From the NCBI GenBank assembly GCA_951799445.1, contig OX637292.1:6885296-6949295 (forward strand): a stretch of DNA of 64,000 nt, in the 5' to 3' direction. The notes under the pieces are model-generated. The model was given only the letters and a program-made list of their open reading frames with translations, had not been told where the DNA came from and did not search any database. Shown here one piece after another: positions 1-11,599 of this stretch; positions within the stretch are counted from its first letter, which is position 1; every line of letters starts with the position of its first letter. The translations under genes and the position numbers were made by a program. This DNA is from Pseudisothecium myosuroides. Lineage: Eukaryota > Streptophyta > Bryopsida > Hypnales > Lembophyllaceae.

Positions 1-1080
1 GCCTCAGGTAACCACAGCCCAACGCAGCACTTTAATGGCGGAATACACTTTCTAATATTAGAATTAGAATGATCTGTTTTTTATTAGCAATTCAAGAGTA
101 GTACAACCCACGAGAGAGTGCATTATTTGGACACCGTATGCAGAAGTTATAGGAGTTCAAAATTTTCTTGATAGATTAACTGCAACCGACAATCGTTCAG
201 ATGTTGATGTGGTGTACATTCTCAAAATCAATTTGTATTCATTGTGCAAGATTTGGGGTTTAGGTGTTATTACGATTAGGTGTCCCTACCTTTCGAAGTG
301 CATGTTGAAGTTATTTATGTTCGTGCAAATTCTGAGTTGTGAAATTGGCCTTGCGTAGGTTCGGGGGCCCAAGTGTGCGCGAAAGTTGAGTGAGCATTTG
401 AACAGTGCCCTGACTGAAGGGAAAGTGGATAAAGTTCCCAGCATCGTCGTCCTAGAACGGGGTTTCAATGGTTGGGCGGCATCTGGTCGCCCCGTCTGCT
501 CTTGCCAGGACCTTGTCTGTACTCACACCGCGTAGAGGGAACTCCAATTTGGTGGACATAAATGGAATCGTTTCAAGTGTAAGCATATCTCTATGCTGAT
601 TTAACATTCAGGTTTATCACGGCTCAATTGCATTCGACGACAGGTTATCAGACTGTTACATGCATCTCGCTGCCAGAATTTAATTTCTGTCTAGTTATAC
701 GCTTTACAATACAGTAGGTCGTTTTGCTGATACTAGGATTCCTGTTCTCATTAGGACGCATTCACACTTCATATGATCGATTTGATCTTGAGAATGTAAT
801 TTACGTTATCGTAAATTTGAGTTGCCGACCTCAAATATTCACATCAGGAATTGCACTTCTCTGTTCCTGTGACTCATTGTTAATAATTTCACTGTTGCTC
901 CTGCCCTTTGAGAACCCTCTTCGGTGAGGTTTGAAGTATTTCCGGTTCTCATGGTGACAAATATTCAACACACATAATTCTTACCTGGTCCAGTGAAAGG
1001 AAGGACTAACTACCTATCTTTCGTTTGTGGAAGCAAGGAAGCAAACCACGGAAGGAATCCAGAGTGCAATCAGAGCTCTT
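1..1080. other. Flank downstream of the Mid1/NALF1-like gene; no gene recognised
   Basis: No reading frame here has recognisable family features. The stretch lies immediately 3' of the stop proposed for the minus-strand gene that follows, so it may hold its 3' UTR. A GT-type donor (CAG/GTAAGA on the minus strand near 985) leaves open that additional 3' exons exist. Confidence 0.3.
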
Positions 1081-4019
1081 TCACCAGTAGATTCCTTTTG
1101 CAATGGGCTCTTCACCTTCATCGAGGCCTAAGGCATTACATCGTGGATAGTTTCCATAATCGCGTGCGTCGGATATAGGGCACTGCAGCATTGTAGAACA
1201 AAGATATATCAATTACTACCGCATAGTTATTGAACAAGTTTTATGCAAGTCTGCCAAAACACCCGGTACGAATTAGTGTGAAATAATCTTTACGAGGCAT
1301 GGCGATCGTTCCACGTAAACTTACATTAAAATTCGAGTACTGTTGGCACCGCTGGACTACGGCCCAGCAGATACCCCGGCAGGGCTTGACGACGCTGAAA
1401 ATCTTCGTTGGTATGAGGCCATTGGGGCCTGTGGAATTTGGGTCGGACGCATTGTAAGCAGGGTAATTTGTGACAGTCTTGCTAGGATCACATTGCGGAA
1501 ATGCCATTGCGCAAAGCTGCCTCAGCAGAAAATGAGGGTCAGTCTACGTTACTGCCACTCTCTCCTTGGTGTTGGGACGCATTAGGGTTCTGATTGCGAG
1601 ACTTGCAAGAATTTCCAGAGACAGATATAGAACACAGGTCGGGATGCTCTTACTAACAAGAAGCAAGAAGAGAGGTGAAGATCTTGAAGACCATGGGATT
1701 GAGCTTGCCTTACCCAGTATTGATAATGTAATGCGCACTCTGAGCAGGTGAACCTCATATGTCTGCAATCTCCAAGGGATTGCGTATCCTGCCAAACACG
1801 CACCACGCAAGGTGAGCATACTATGCCAAGTGGTGCTGTCTGTCCTATTAAAAAACGTTTGCTAATTTTCTTCTGGTCAATGTATTGGCCACACAATCCA
1901 TCTTACTCATAGTGGTAACAATCAGTACCAGCAGTTGCTCATATTGACACCGTGCAAACATGTCTTCCTTCTTTCCTGGTGGATATCCAGTGTTTGCTTC
2001 CACTCGTGCAGAGTAGTTGATATTTGCAACTGTTCCAGAGAAACACAAGCTATAGTCTCAGTAACGGCGTTTGATTGTTCCTGTTCCACACCTTTGAGAT
2101 GCGAATATTCATCAGCTTGACCCATGCCGGACACCACTCTGGAAGTACTTGAGAATGCATTCCAAACAGATGACAATTCATGGTAAACCTAATTTCTTAA
2201 AGAACAGCTTAAAAGCAAAAATGATCAAAGGGCGCTCATTATAAAATTTTACAGCTTTTAAAATTTTACTTAAAAGGAACCTAGTACTTGTGTCCAGAGC
2301 TATCCTAGCGATCAGACACAAAACACGAAGAAATACCCAAGTGAGTTATACTACAATAAGCATCCAAAACATAGAATTAGGGGGATTGGGTGATGTGCTA
2401 AACTATCTGAAATCTAAATTTCTGCACTAGGTTCTATGTCCGGCAAACTTCGTTTAGAATCAGCGAGTGTTGGCGTTGCTGGTTCTGCAGTCTATCCATG
2501 CTATGTACGGAGTAATTAGTAACTATCAGGAGCAGAAGAAGACTGATCAGGCAGACTTTCACACTGAGAATCTTGTTTGCAGAAGTTGTGCATGGAAAGC
2601 ATCATTCAAAAGACACTGGAGTTCCTAATGAATCCCACGACAGAAAATTGGAAAGTATAGTGTTTGCGGTACCAGAGCAAAACCACGGTGCGGAACTGTT
2701 ATAAACCATGGAAAACGCTACTTTCTCAGTAGAATCTGAAATGCGGGTGAATGCTGTCGATGACCTCTCAGCTGTATGCTTCCGTCCAACTGGTGAGCCT
2801 CTTGGAATAACTTCTGACAATCTTTGGTCGCGAATCATGGACATGGACATCGAACCTGGCCACCAGGAAGGCAAACCAGTCGTCTTTCAATAGAGGAGTC
2901 TCTGGTTACAGAATACAGAAATACATAGCACGTCAGAAATTTGCGAGTACTTGTGCCCAGAAGACAAGCTTACTTGTGTTGGAAACTGCGGGAAAGACGG
3001 GCTGAATTGCATAACAGATATGGTTAGGACAGCTCTCCTGCACCACTCAGATTACATCCATTAGTGCTCTATAATTCAAAATTTGGCTTGTAGAGTTGGA
3101 ACCCTGCGCAACGTATTGATAACTTTACAACAGTATTTCATAACAGATCTAAGGAAACTGCTGTACACCACCCAGGCTTCTCAACTCTAACCCTAATATT
3201 CGTATGTGAGTATAATAGCTGCAATGGATAACAGTCGTTTGAGAAATCATTGAGATGCTGGATTCCGAGAAGAAATTTGCCAAGTGACCATCGATCTGCC
3301 ATACTTAGCACAGAAGGGTCCTGCATATTCCATCAAACGTCGCGAAACAAGTCGCCATAAGGTTGTGTGCATTGTCTGAACACAGAGGAAGTGAAGAAGC
3401 TCACCTCGTAATCATCGTATGTGAATCGGTTGTTGTCGTCCAACGAAGGGATAATTCTACAAGGCGCAGGTTGTAATGAGCTGCAATCGGGTTGAGCATT
3501 ATAGGTTGAAACTTGTCCGACGGTTGCTCCCATCAATGCTGCACATGGATCATCACAACAGCGTTGATGAAATTGTGGGACACAATGGGCGAGGGAACTT
3601 GGCTTTGACATCAACCCCTGAAGGATAAAGACTGAGGCCGAAATTGGGCCTCTCTAGACCTCTTGACTGGCTCATATGGAGACCTCAGCTTTTTTTCGTT
3701 CAATTATATTTCAATGTCCTTCTCAGATCGTGTTTCACCTGCTCTGACTTATAATCTCACAATATGATCAATCACATTGGTGATAGTGAAGCTACGAAAT
3801 TTCAGGCCATTAGGACATAAACCCTAAAACATCCTTTCATACGTACAGCTCATCTACAATGGTTTCCTGATGTCTTAGGCAAGTAATGTTTACAGCAAAA
3901 CAATTTCAATGTCCACCTAATTCTTGAATCTGCAAAGGGGAACGAAGAGACAGTGATATATTCTTACACGTCAAAGTCAGAACAATGAACGTTGCAGCCG
4001 TTGCTATGATGCCCATCAT
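1081..4019 (-). CDS. Mid1/NALF1(FAM155)-like secreted cysteine-rich protein, multi-exon
   Basis: Candidate auxiliary subunit of a Cch1/NALCN-type cation channel, or an unrelated protein with the same cysteine fold, acting at the cell surface. The proposed start is at 4019 and opens a short hydrophobic signal peptide (MMGIIATAATFIVLTLT) ending at a GTAAGA donor. Phase-compatible 3' exons are 2188-2092, 2029-1907, 1835-1714, 1516-1325 and 1182-1081, the last closed by TGA. Spliced, they give a CxxC, then C-x3-Y-x2-W-L-C-A-x3-P-x-C (CALHYQYWLCAMAFPQC, created across the 1714/1516 junction), then PCRGICWAVVQRC and a terminal CP...YPRCN. That order matches the Mid1/NALF1 cysteine-rich domain. Earlier exons are probable at 3617-3405 (RCCDDPC), about 3320-3172, 3001-2974 and 2855 to about 2602; the last two join in phase. 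The middle of the model is unresolved. It is unrelated to plant MCA1/MCA2 channels despite the Mid1 name. A Frizzled CRD is the main alternative. Confidence 0.5.
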
Positions 4020-4487
4020 CGCTTGTCATTGAGCATCGTAATGCGGATCTTGCCCTCTGTCCGCTTCACACATTTGCCACCGCTCACTGGACGGCCCCCC
4101 GAGCAATGCTGAGGTCGTTCAAGTCCACCGCACCGCATTCTCCCCATTCGAATTTTCCTGGGCATTCAAGAATCGGCAGAAGCCTTCCGTGAAGGCAGAT
4201 CCATTATTCCTGCAGTGAAACCCTAAACACGATGCATTCTAAGACATCTACGACTTTCCTACGAGCCCATCGTTATGACATCTCTTGAAGTGACTCTACA
4301 AACGATTGCAAACGACTCCAACCCATAGACTCTGTCGCTGTCAAAGCGATGCACACGAAAACCTAAATTTGGAACAATGTTTTCTCCTCATTCGATTCCT
4401 CAAATGGAGAATTCCCAAAAATGATTTCACCCTTCTTGATGATCATCTGTCGATCAACGCCACAAATTCAGAGTCTAAGTAAACTGA

Positions 4488-4877
4488 GACTACTGCAGTG
4501 GGCGTCGGAACCTTGAAGACGGTGCATGAGCGGAGTACGGCGGTTAGGATACAGAGGTGTCGCTATGGTGAAAGCCTGTCTATCAAAGAAGTTAGTTCCC
4601 CGGATATTTCGCCTATGGTGGACGTTCCTGAGATCTCAATTCCAGAAGACTGTCCGAACGTACTCATGAGTTCTCATGAACAAAGAACGTACCCCAAACT
4701 TACAACAATTTCCCACTTGGGTTCAATGCCTTGAGTGCAAATTCCTTTTCAAATCCCATCTCGGGTTCTATGTGGAAAAGAAGGTACAACAATGTTTGCA
4801 AATTCATGCCACAAACTTTGAGCCAGAAGTGCAGGCGGGTTACAGGTTAAGTACACCACAGCTGAACATACCTACTT
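4488..4877 (+). other. Short open segments of unclear coding status
   Basis: Two overlapping plus-strand frames (4498-4734 and 4676-4877) follow a CTGCAG acceptor-like site. The second contains a CLECKFLF...QQCLQIH pattern that loosely resembles a zinc-binding motif. I do not recognise a family, and the two frames do not join by an obvious intron. They could be exons of the same plus-strand gene as the fragment at 5.4-5.9 kb, or chance. Confidence 0.2.
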
Positions 4878-5429
4878 GAACGAACATGGGTCCGGCATCT
4901 AAGATAAGCCCCTCAAAAAGCTGCAATTCTCAGAAAACTGCAATTCTGAGCCACTTGCTAGAATTCGTGCCTCAGCACAATCGTTGCTTCTATTCGTGCA
5001 CTCTTTGCTCTCATCTTCTCCACTGCTAGCCTCGACTCTGTTCCTTGCACTGATTGCTTGCGCGTCTTCTCCGTCACAAGCAGACTCCATCTCGTCTTCG
5101 TCACGTACAGCGCTTACTAGAGATTTCCGAGGCAACTAACTTGCAAATGCAACCTGATGCATGCTTTTCTCAATCACGAAGGACTGACAATACCCAGTTG
5201 CTATGTCGGTTGCTTAACTGAGCAGGGGCATACTTAGGATTCAAAACATATATCGGTTGATCAAGCTGATGCATATATTTATTGCGTCGTTCTTGGAACT
5301 ATTTTCGTATCGTTTTTAAAATTACAAGAGCTCATCCAGCATCGGACAACTATTCCAAAAGACATTCATTATATTTTGGAGTAAGTATTTTCCAACTGAA
5401 CAAGTGAAGATAAGTCGATTATCATAGCA

Positions 5430-5894
5430 ATGGCTGGTGCACAAGTTTCCACACAAGATGGCTTCGACTCAGAATGGTATGAGAATCTGAAGCGTTATGA
5501 CACTGAGTTGCTTGAAGCGTCTTGCTCTTGACTCAGAAGATCGTACCTTGATTCATCAGTTGGGGCCGGTGCAAAAGGAATGTGGACTTTTGAATTTGTT
5601 CCAGTTGCACATGTATTAGTTCTAGCTTACATTTTCTTGTTACTATCGAATTGAATTCCACTCTTTTTTTGAATCTAAGTTTGACAGTTTCTGAAGCGAC
5701 TTTCTGAAGAGAAATATTGCAGCATGTACGAATGCCCGTGGATGGATAACTTACAGCCTGTCTATGTTGGAGACGTTGCACGACATATTATATTAGACCC
5801 ACGTGGAAGAACTCTTCCGTTCATGACTGTTGCTTTTGCTTTGGGGGAGGAGAATGTTAGCTGGAGATCTGCGCACATTAAAAGAAGCATTTAG
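5430..5894 (+). pseudogene. Coding remnant of unknown family, apparently frameshifted
   Basis: An ATG at 5430 opens a frame (ending ...KRYDTELLEA) that meets a TGA after 33 codons. Skipping one base near 5518 restores a protein-like continuation (LALDSEDRTLIHQLGPVQKE). After an acceptor-like TTGACAG, a second open block of 68 codons runs 5688-5894 and includes CSMYECPWMDNLQPVYVGD. The amino-acid texture is that of a real protein, but no domain is recognised. Reading: a gene or exon pair broken by a 1-nt indel. The alternative is a correct gene with an unrecognised intron or a sequencing error. The 3' end runs into a short repetitive tract at 5,870-5,970 with repeated TTAGAATGTTCTTAGAAT. Confidence 0.35.
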
Positions 5895-5899
5895 AATGT

Positions 5900-8800
5900 T
5901 CTTAGAATCATTAGAATCATCATCTGTGCGCATTATAATGAATGATTCTTAGAATGTTCTTAGAATTCTTTGGGCGACTGATGCTTCTCCCTCAATCAAG
6001 TCTCAGGGAGCCGAGTAAGCCGAACCCCTTTCCGATCAGCCACCCATTTTCGCTAGTTAGGCTGTTATTTTTTTTATCAGCTATGGTTTAGGTGACAGCT
6101 CGTGCAAAGCACGAGCAGCACAAATGTCAGGGAGGTGTACATTGAAAGCTTACAATGATCACAAGATGTACATTGGAAGCCTCAACTATCACTTACATGG
6201 TGATTTTGTAACTAGCCTATGGTCAAAAATAGAACGACCTATGTAACAAGAATAGGTTTAATGGAATCTTCACAAAAAAATTCATAGTAATTTTGTTTTT
6301 GACAGAAAAGATGTACAAAAATATGAAATCCTTCTTAAATCTATTTATCTAAACGTGGAAACTTTCCCGTCACTATATCCATACAACAAATATATTGAAT
6401 TGCTTAAGTGATTAGAAAAGGGTCGGCTCCCTTAAATGTTTGAATGCCACGGATGGTGCAAGTCACTCAGTTCTTCATCTCTCTTTGATTCATGGTTACA
6501 ATTTCTTTGATACAAAGTCAAAAATGTACACACTATTGTGAACCCCGTTGCTTTTCATTCCTTGAAATAGCAACAAAACGTGAGGTGAGTGGAAAAAGTC
6601 ACAAACAACAAAACATGGGGCCAACTTGCTACTAACAATAGATCACTTTCAACCTCCAATGAGTGAGAAGCAACAAAGGTCCGGATTTTTGGAATGAAAA
6701 ACAATGTGGTTTGTTGTAGTACATACACTTCTTGGAAGTTTGTACGTGAACCAAACGGTGTGACAATCAACACAACTTGAAACGTGAGATACTTGCAAAG
6801 ATGGTGGTTTCCACTCCAAGGAAGATGCAATTGCAAGTAGGGTGACAGTAATTCCATTGACACTGCTTTTCAATTTGTGGACATGTAAATTTGAGGTTCT
6901 TTTGTATGCTGACAATGGAAGAAACCGTAATGTAGTAGAAATTGATGACTATTGTCCTTCAACCCCTAAATCCTAAAAGGTCCAACAATCCAAAAAGTTG
7001 GTGAACTTCAATTGAAACTTTTAAAATAACCATTTTGGAATTTGGTTAAAACTAAGAAAATAAAACTTGATGACTTTTGATTCTACTCCATTTTAAAATT
7101 ATAAAAAAAAATTTAAAATTGAAAGAATTATTGCACCAATTGCAAGCTCTATATGTTAGAATCCAAATTACACAAGATTATATGTATATCATTTATATTT
7201 TCTTCATTTTAATGTTTTTAAAATTTGAATTACAAACTTATGTTTCTCAATCTAACTTCCACTTAATTGTAAAAATTTCAAATTATTCTAATAAATATTA
7301 GAATTTATATGTTTTTGTTTTAATAAATCACAATAATTTGATTTTTCATCAAAAAATTTGAAAAAATCAAAATCAATAGAAAATACATTCTTTTACAAGT
7401 GAAAATATCAAAATTATATACATCAATTGTTGAGTATATAAAAGGATAAATTTAGCTTGATAGTGGCATTTGACTTAAAGGTCACTTGCAAGGGTGTCCT
7501 AGATGTAAAATATAAAATAATTAATTGATGAATCTTAACACCAATCTCCATTGCTACTTGTCCCTTTTGAAAAAAATTCAAATTCATTAGATTGTTTTTG
7601 CTATATTTACTATTTTATATTCATTCTTTGCTATAATATTATAACAATAGTAATTTTCTACAAAACAAATTAGTTTTTTTAACTCTGATAGACAATCTAT
7701 TATATTAAGTAATAAAAATATAAGATTGTTGTTTGAATACAATTTAATGGGCTAAATTTAGCTCAAACATGATGTTTAACCATTTTACAATGGTTCAAGT
7801 CCTTAGGTTCAAAGCTTTTTGAAATTTCGATAGATCTTGCATCATATTGTAGAAGAGCAAAAAAATTTGGAGCACATTCTAATGATAAGCATTAACAATT
7901 TCTTCTAAATGAGGTTTTATTTTGACATTGAATGCATCAATTGAATTAAATATAAATTGTATTTAGTTTGGTCACATTTTTTGTCAGTTGTGTGGGTACT
8001 AAATTATTTTCAAAAATCATTAGTTATTCATATTGCATTTATGATAGAACTTTCCAAATACAATCAAGCACTAGTACGTGTGAAAAATGATTAAGGCTCT
8101 AACTAGTACACTTAGAAGATGATAAAATGATGAGTGTATTGACGCTTTTATAATATTTATAAACAGTGTTTCTTTTATAGAGAACAATATTTAATTTGTT
8201 GACCTTACTTCATTCAAGAATATTTGGAGAGATGTCACAATAGAGGTTGATTTTTTGGGAATGTAGCAAAATTTTGCCTAGCGAAAAAAAAATTGCTTAT
8301 AAATAGTAAAATTTTAATCAACTACTACTGGTATTTTCTATGAATGCAAATAACTACAAAATTTATATATGCATATGACTAGAGATTTGATTATAAAGAA
8401 TTTGACTTTTGCCAACAACCTCTAATTATACAATTGTATTGCATATTTGGTCAAGTTGAAGTAATGATGCAAAACATCCTTAAATTTCTTAGCTATGAAG
8501 GACATTGATGAACAAGTTCCACAATCCACCTTCTCAGAGAAGAAAAAGGTAGTTGATTATAACTTAATGTAGATCTCTCACTTGGTGATCTCTTAATTGA
8601 GATGTCAAGTTTTTGAACTAAAGCAAAGGCCTGTAGAAAGCTATGGTCCTCTAATTCTTTAACAAAGTCTCTGCGCACTCTTGTGCACTCAATGATCTCT
8701 CTTGTCCATACTGACAAAATTTTGATTGTAAATCTTTTAAAAATATGTTTAGCATTAGATTATTACAAAATTGAAAGAATCAATTTTTAAATTCATGTAT

Positions 8801-10420
8801 ACAAAAAGAGTATACAAAATTTCAATTAGTCAAAACAAATTATCTTGAAGATATAAAATATTGAAACCTTTCATCTAATAATACATTGACTTGACTAAAA
8901 GAATGCCAATACTTTAAGGGTTTAAAATGCCTAATTTTAATTCTATACTTGGATTTTCATTATAAATTTCACCTAAAGATTGTCACTCAAAAATCTGAAT
9001 CATCAAAAAGTTTTTAATATAGAGAAATAATAAATCATATGTAAATATGAATATAAAAAATCCAACTACCTATTATTAGAAATATAATACTTGATGATTT
9101 TATTCTAGATATTTTATTTTCAAAAACATTTAGAGTCCATGATTCTATTTAGAAATTATTTTTTCTAAATTTTTTGAATTTTGAAGTGTGTTGAGGTTGT
9201 ATAATAATGCATTGGTCTTTTAATAAATCATTTAAAATTTTAAATATATATATTTGTTTAATTTCCAATTTTGTCGATGATATTTATATCAAAGAGATTT
9301 TATCTAGATTGAAAGATGAAACTTTGTTTAGTGGCGGTAGTGGTGGCAGCAGCAAAAAAATAAAAAATAAAAAAAATTTAATGTGACTGTGTAGTTGTAA
9401 TGTCTCTTCCTTTTGGGGCACTTATGGATTTTCTTTAAATAAAAATAAAAACTAAAATCTTTCCTTACAATATAGTTATCAAAGGTTGAGCACATCAACG
9501 CAAAGCCCTGATTTGTTTTAATAAATGATATAATGATCTATATAAATAAATAAAAAATTGAAAAAATAGGATATTTTCAATTAATCACTATTAAGTTATT
9601 TTAAAATGAGTCCCATTTGAAAAGTACCCTCTGAAAAAGAATGTCTCCTTGAAGTAATAGCATCAATCTAATAAAAAAAAGTGTTTCATAATTGGAGCAT
9701 AAAAAAATTGCAAAGATAAAGACAAAAACCCCGATAAAGCACATTATCCATGATAATATCCACTAGCAAATACAATGTTGTTGTTTTTCACTATATTCAA
9801 TAAAGTTTGTCACTCATTCTATAATGATTGAGCGTATGATCATGAAAGCAGGTGGGTATACGCAAATCCATGCCGTGCCTTAAAACGTCATCTAAAAGAA
9901 CATTGAAATAGATTTGCAGTCTTAAAAAATTGGTCTTGCTTTACAATTAATAACTTTTCATTCATTGAACTCTAATTTGAGTTTATTCATAAACAAATAG
10001 ATTAATAGAAGAATATTGATTTAGTAACGACTCTGCTTTAACATTTTTTTTTGTATCGTAAACTGCCACAAGCCTTCATAGTACTGTTAACCTCATATAG
10101 ACTTTATTATTAATTATCCTACTTTAGGCTTCACACAATAATTATTAATACTATAGAAATCTCAGAATAATTGAATTAGAGGATAAAGTATACTAGCCTA
10201 CAATAATTGAAAACACTTATATGTACAAACATGTTAATGTACAAGAATCATTAATTTACGAAGATGATAAATTGTATAGGTTCTTGTATTTCTGAAGCAC
10301 TTTCGATTGTTGATAAAAATTAGTAAAACATGATTTATTGGATTTAAGAATACATAATCCTAAAGTATATACTTTAGAAGATAAGAAAGCCTAAGTATTA
10401 ACAGGAAAATTATTCTACTT
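5900..10420. other. AT-rich intergenic DNA, no gene seen
   Basis: Long AT-rich sequence with many poly-A/T runs and only short chance frames. A TTCAACCCCTAAA motif at 6,958 resembles the termini of the TTAA elements elsewhere in the window, but no partner end was found. Nothing else is supportable. Confidence 0.5.
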
Positions 10421-11075
10421 TGTAAGATATTAATTTCACAAAAGACCATTTCAGTACAGGCGAGGACAACCAAAACGGCAGTTTCACTCATGTAGTAAAT
10501 AGAGTTACTAGGTGAATTCTAGGAAGGAATTAGTTAGGAAAAGTTAGTTAGGCAATTTTAGAAGGAATAGTCTTAGGACCTATTCCCAAGACCAAACGGT
10601 TAGGGTTAATTTAATTATCCCCTATGACCGCGGAAAACTATATAAAGGGAATTTTTCCGTTGTATAAATATCTTATTTTTAACATCAACAAAGACTTTCC
10701 AAAAGATCAACAATACAACAAAGACTTTCCAAAGATCAACAATACAAGAAAGACTTTCCAAAGACCAACTTTCAAGCAATACAACAAATAAAAGACAAAA
10801 AGACATAAAAGACTTACAACAAAGACAAAGAGCTTAAAGAGGAAACAAGTCCAAAGAAATAAGAGATTCAAGACCAATTGAAGAATTGAAAATAATAAGA
10901 AAAGATCTTGTCTCACAAAGTCAAGCCAAGACTTAAAAAGCTTAAAGAAATTAAGATCAACATTGAGTCCTAGTTCATTACAAATTGGGAAATACATAAA
11001 ATTAGATTAATGTAATTCTATTGTGTGAAATAAAAATTACATGAAGTGAAAAAGTGTGTTTTCAAGTACTGGCGC
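10421..11075 (+). repeat. LTR-like promoter and leader remnant
   Basis: A TATATAAAGG box at 10,641 follows a short GC-richer tract and precedes a purine-rich, adenine-heavy leader made of AAGACTTTCC repeats. The leader reaches a TGGCGC motif at 11,071, reminiscent of a primer-binding site. This arrangement is typical of the R-U5 part of plant LTR retrotransposons. No gag or pol frame and no second LTR were found, so it would be a solo or truncated LTR. Exact borders are not determined. Confidence 0.3.
10684..10769. repeat. Tandem repeat, about 31 bp x 3
   Basis: Three near-identical direct copies of a unit containing CAACAAAGACTTTCCAAAGA lie just after the TATA-like box. They form the first part of the adenine-rich leader of the LTR-like segment. 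Confidence 0.75.
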
Positions 11076-11347
11076 AATTCTGGAGGGAAGGAGTTTGACA
11101 TGGTCAAACCTATCAAAGTGGCAAAAATTTGCCACAAAAAAAACATTGCTTTGCTTGGTCTTAGAACATTTGTTCTTTTTTTTTAATCAACATAAATCAC
11201 TCCACTTCTACTTCACTTAGCTGACTTGGGATTCCTTTGGCAAGAGTTCAATGACTTTTTTGACTTCTCTAAGGTAGGCTATGCACTATTTGGAATGTTC
11301 TAGTGTCTACAATTTGTTGGCCTAGCTACTACTCACTTAGTTTTTCA

Positions 11348-11577
11348 TTAACCCTTGAACGACGCGGCGGACGTTTTGAGGCCGATGAATGACAAGAGAA
11401 TCTCCTTGTGTAGGACAGAAGTGCGACTATTCATCCTCCAAATTTTGTGGGGAAAGGGAAGATCATCTACAGTAGTTTGACTTCCAATGAGTACTCTTGC
11501 ATTATTTTAATCCAACAATCCACACGGTGACAAAACAGATGATTTCCACGATTATGAGCCCGTCGTTTAAGGGTTAA
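11348..11577. mobile_element. TTAA-flanked MITE (piggyBac-type), 230 bp
   Basis: The element begins TTAACCCTTGAACGACG and ends CGTCGTTTAAGGGTTAA, giving imperfect terminal inverted repeats that include a TTAA target site at both ends. The interior shares sequence and length (230 bp) with the copy at 39,372-39,601 (for example CTTCCAATGAGT and ATTCATCCTC). It has no coding capacity. TTAA duplication and CCCT-type termini are diagnostic of the piggyBac superfamily. Confidence 0.75.
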
Positions 11578-11599
11578 ATTAACATTCTAAATTTTTCTT

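Noticed and set aside
1241..1522. Frizzled receptor cysteine-rich domain
   Set aside because: The PCRGICWAVVQRC segment resembles Frizzled, but the C-x3-Y-x2-W-L-C motif created by splicing fits Mid1/NALF1 better and no seven-transmembrane region follows. Kept as the main alternative.
2440..2590. Internal transmembrane segment (KVCLISLLLLLIVTNY) in the Mid1-like locus
   Set aside because: It is open only in a frame without a start and with a nearby stop, and does not join neighbouring exons in phase.
4899..5135. Acidic Ser-rich minus-strand frame, and a signal-peptide-like reading on the plus strand
   Set aside because: Each reading is the complement of the other's low-complexity codons; neither has a start, splice context or homology that can be defended.
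10684..10769. CRISPR-like array
   Set aside because: Direct repeats are contiguous with no spacers; this is a eukaryotic tandem repeat.
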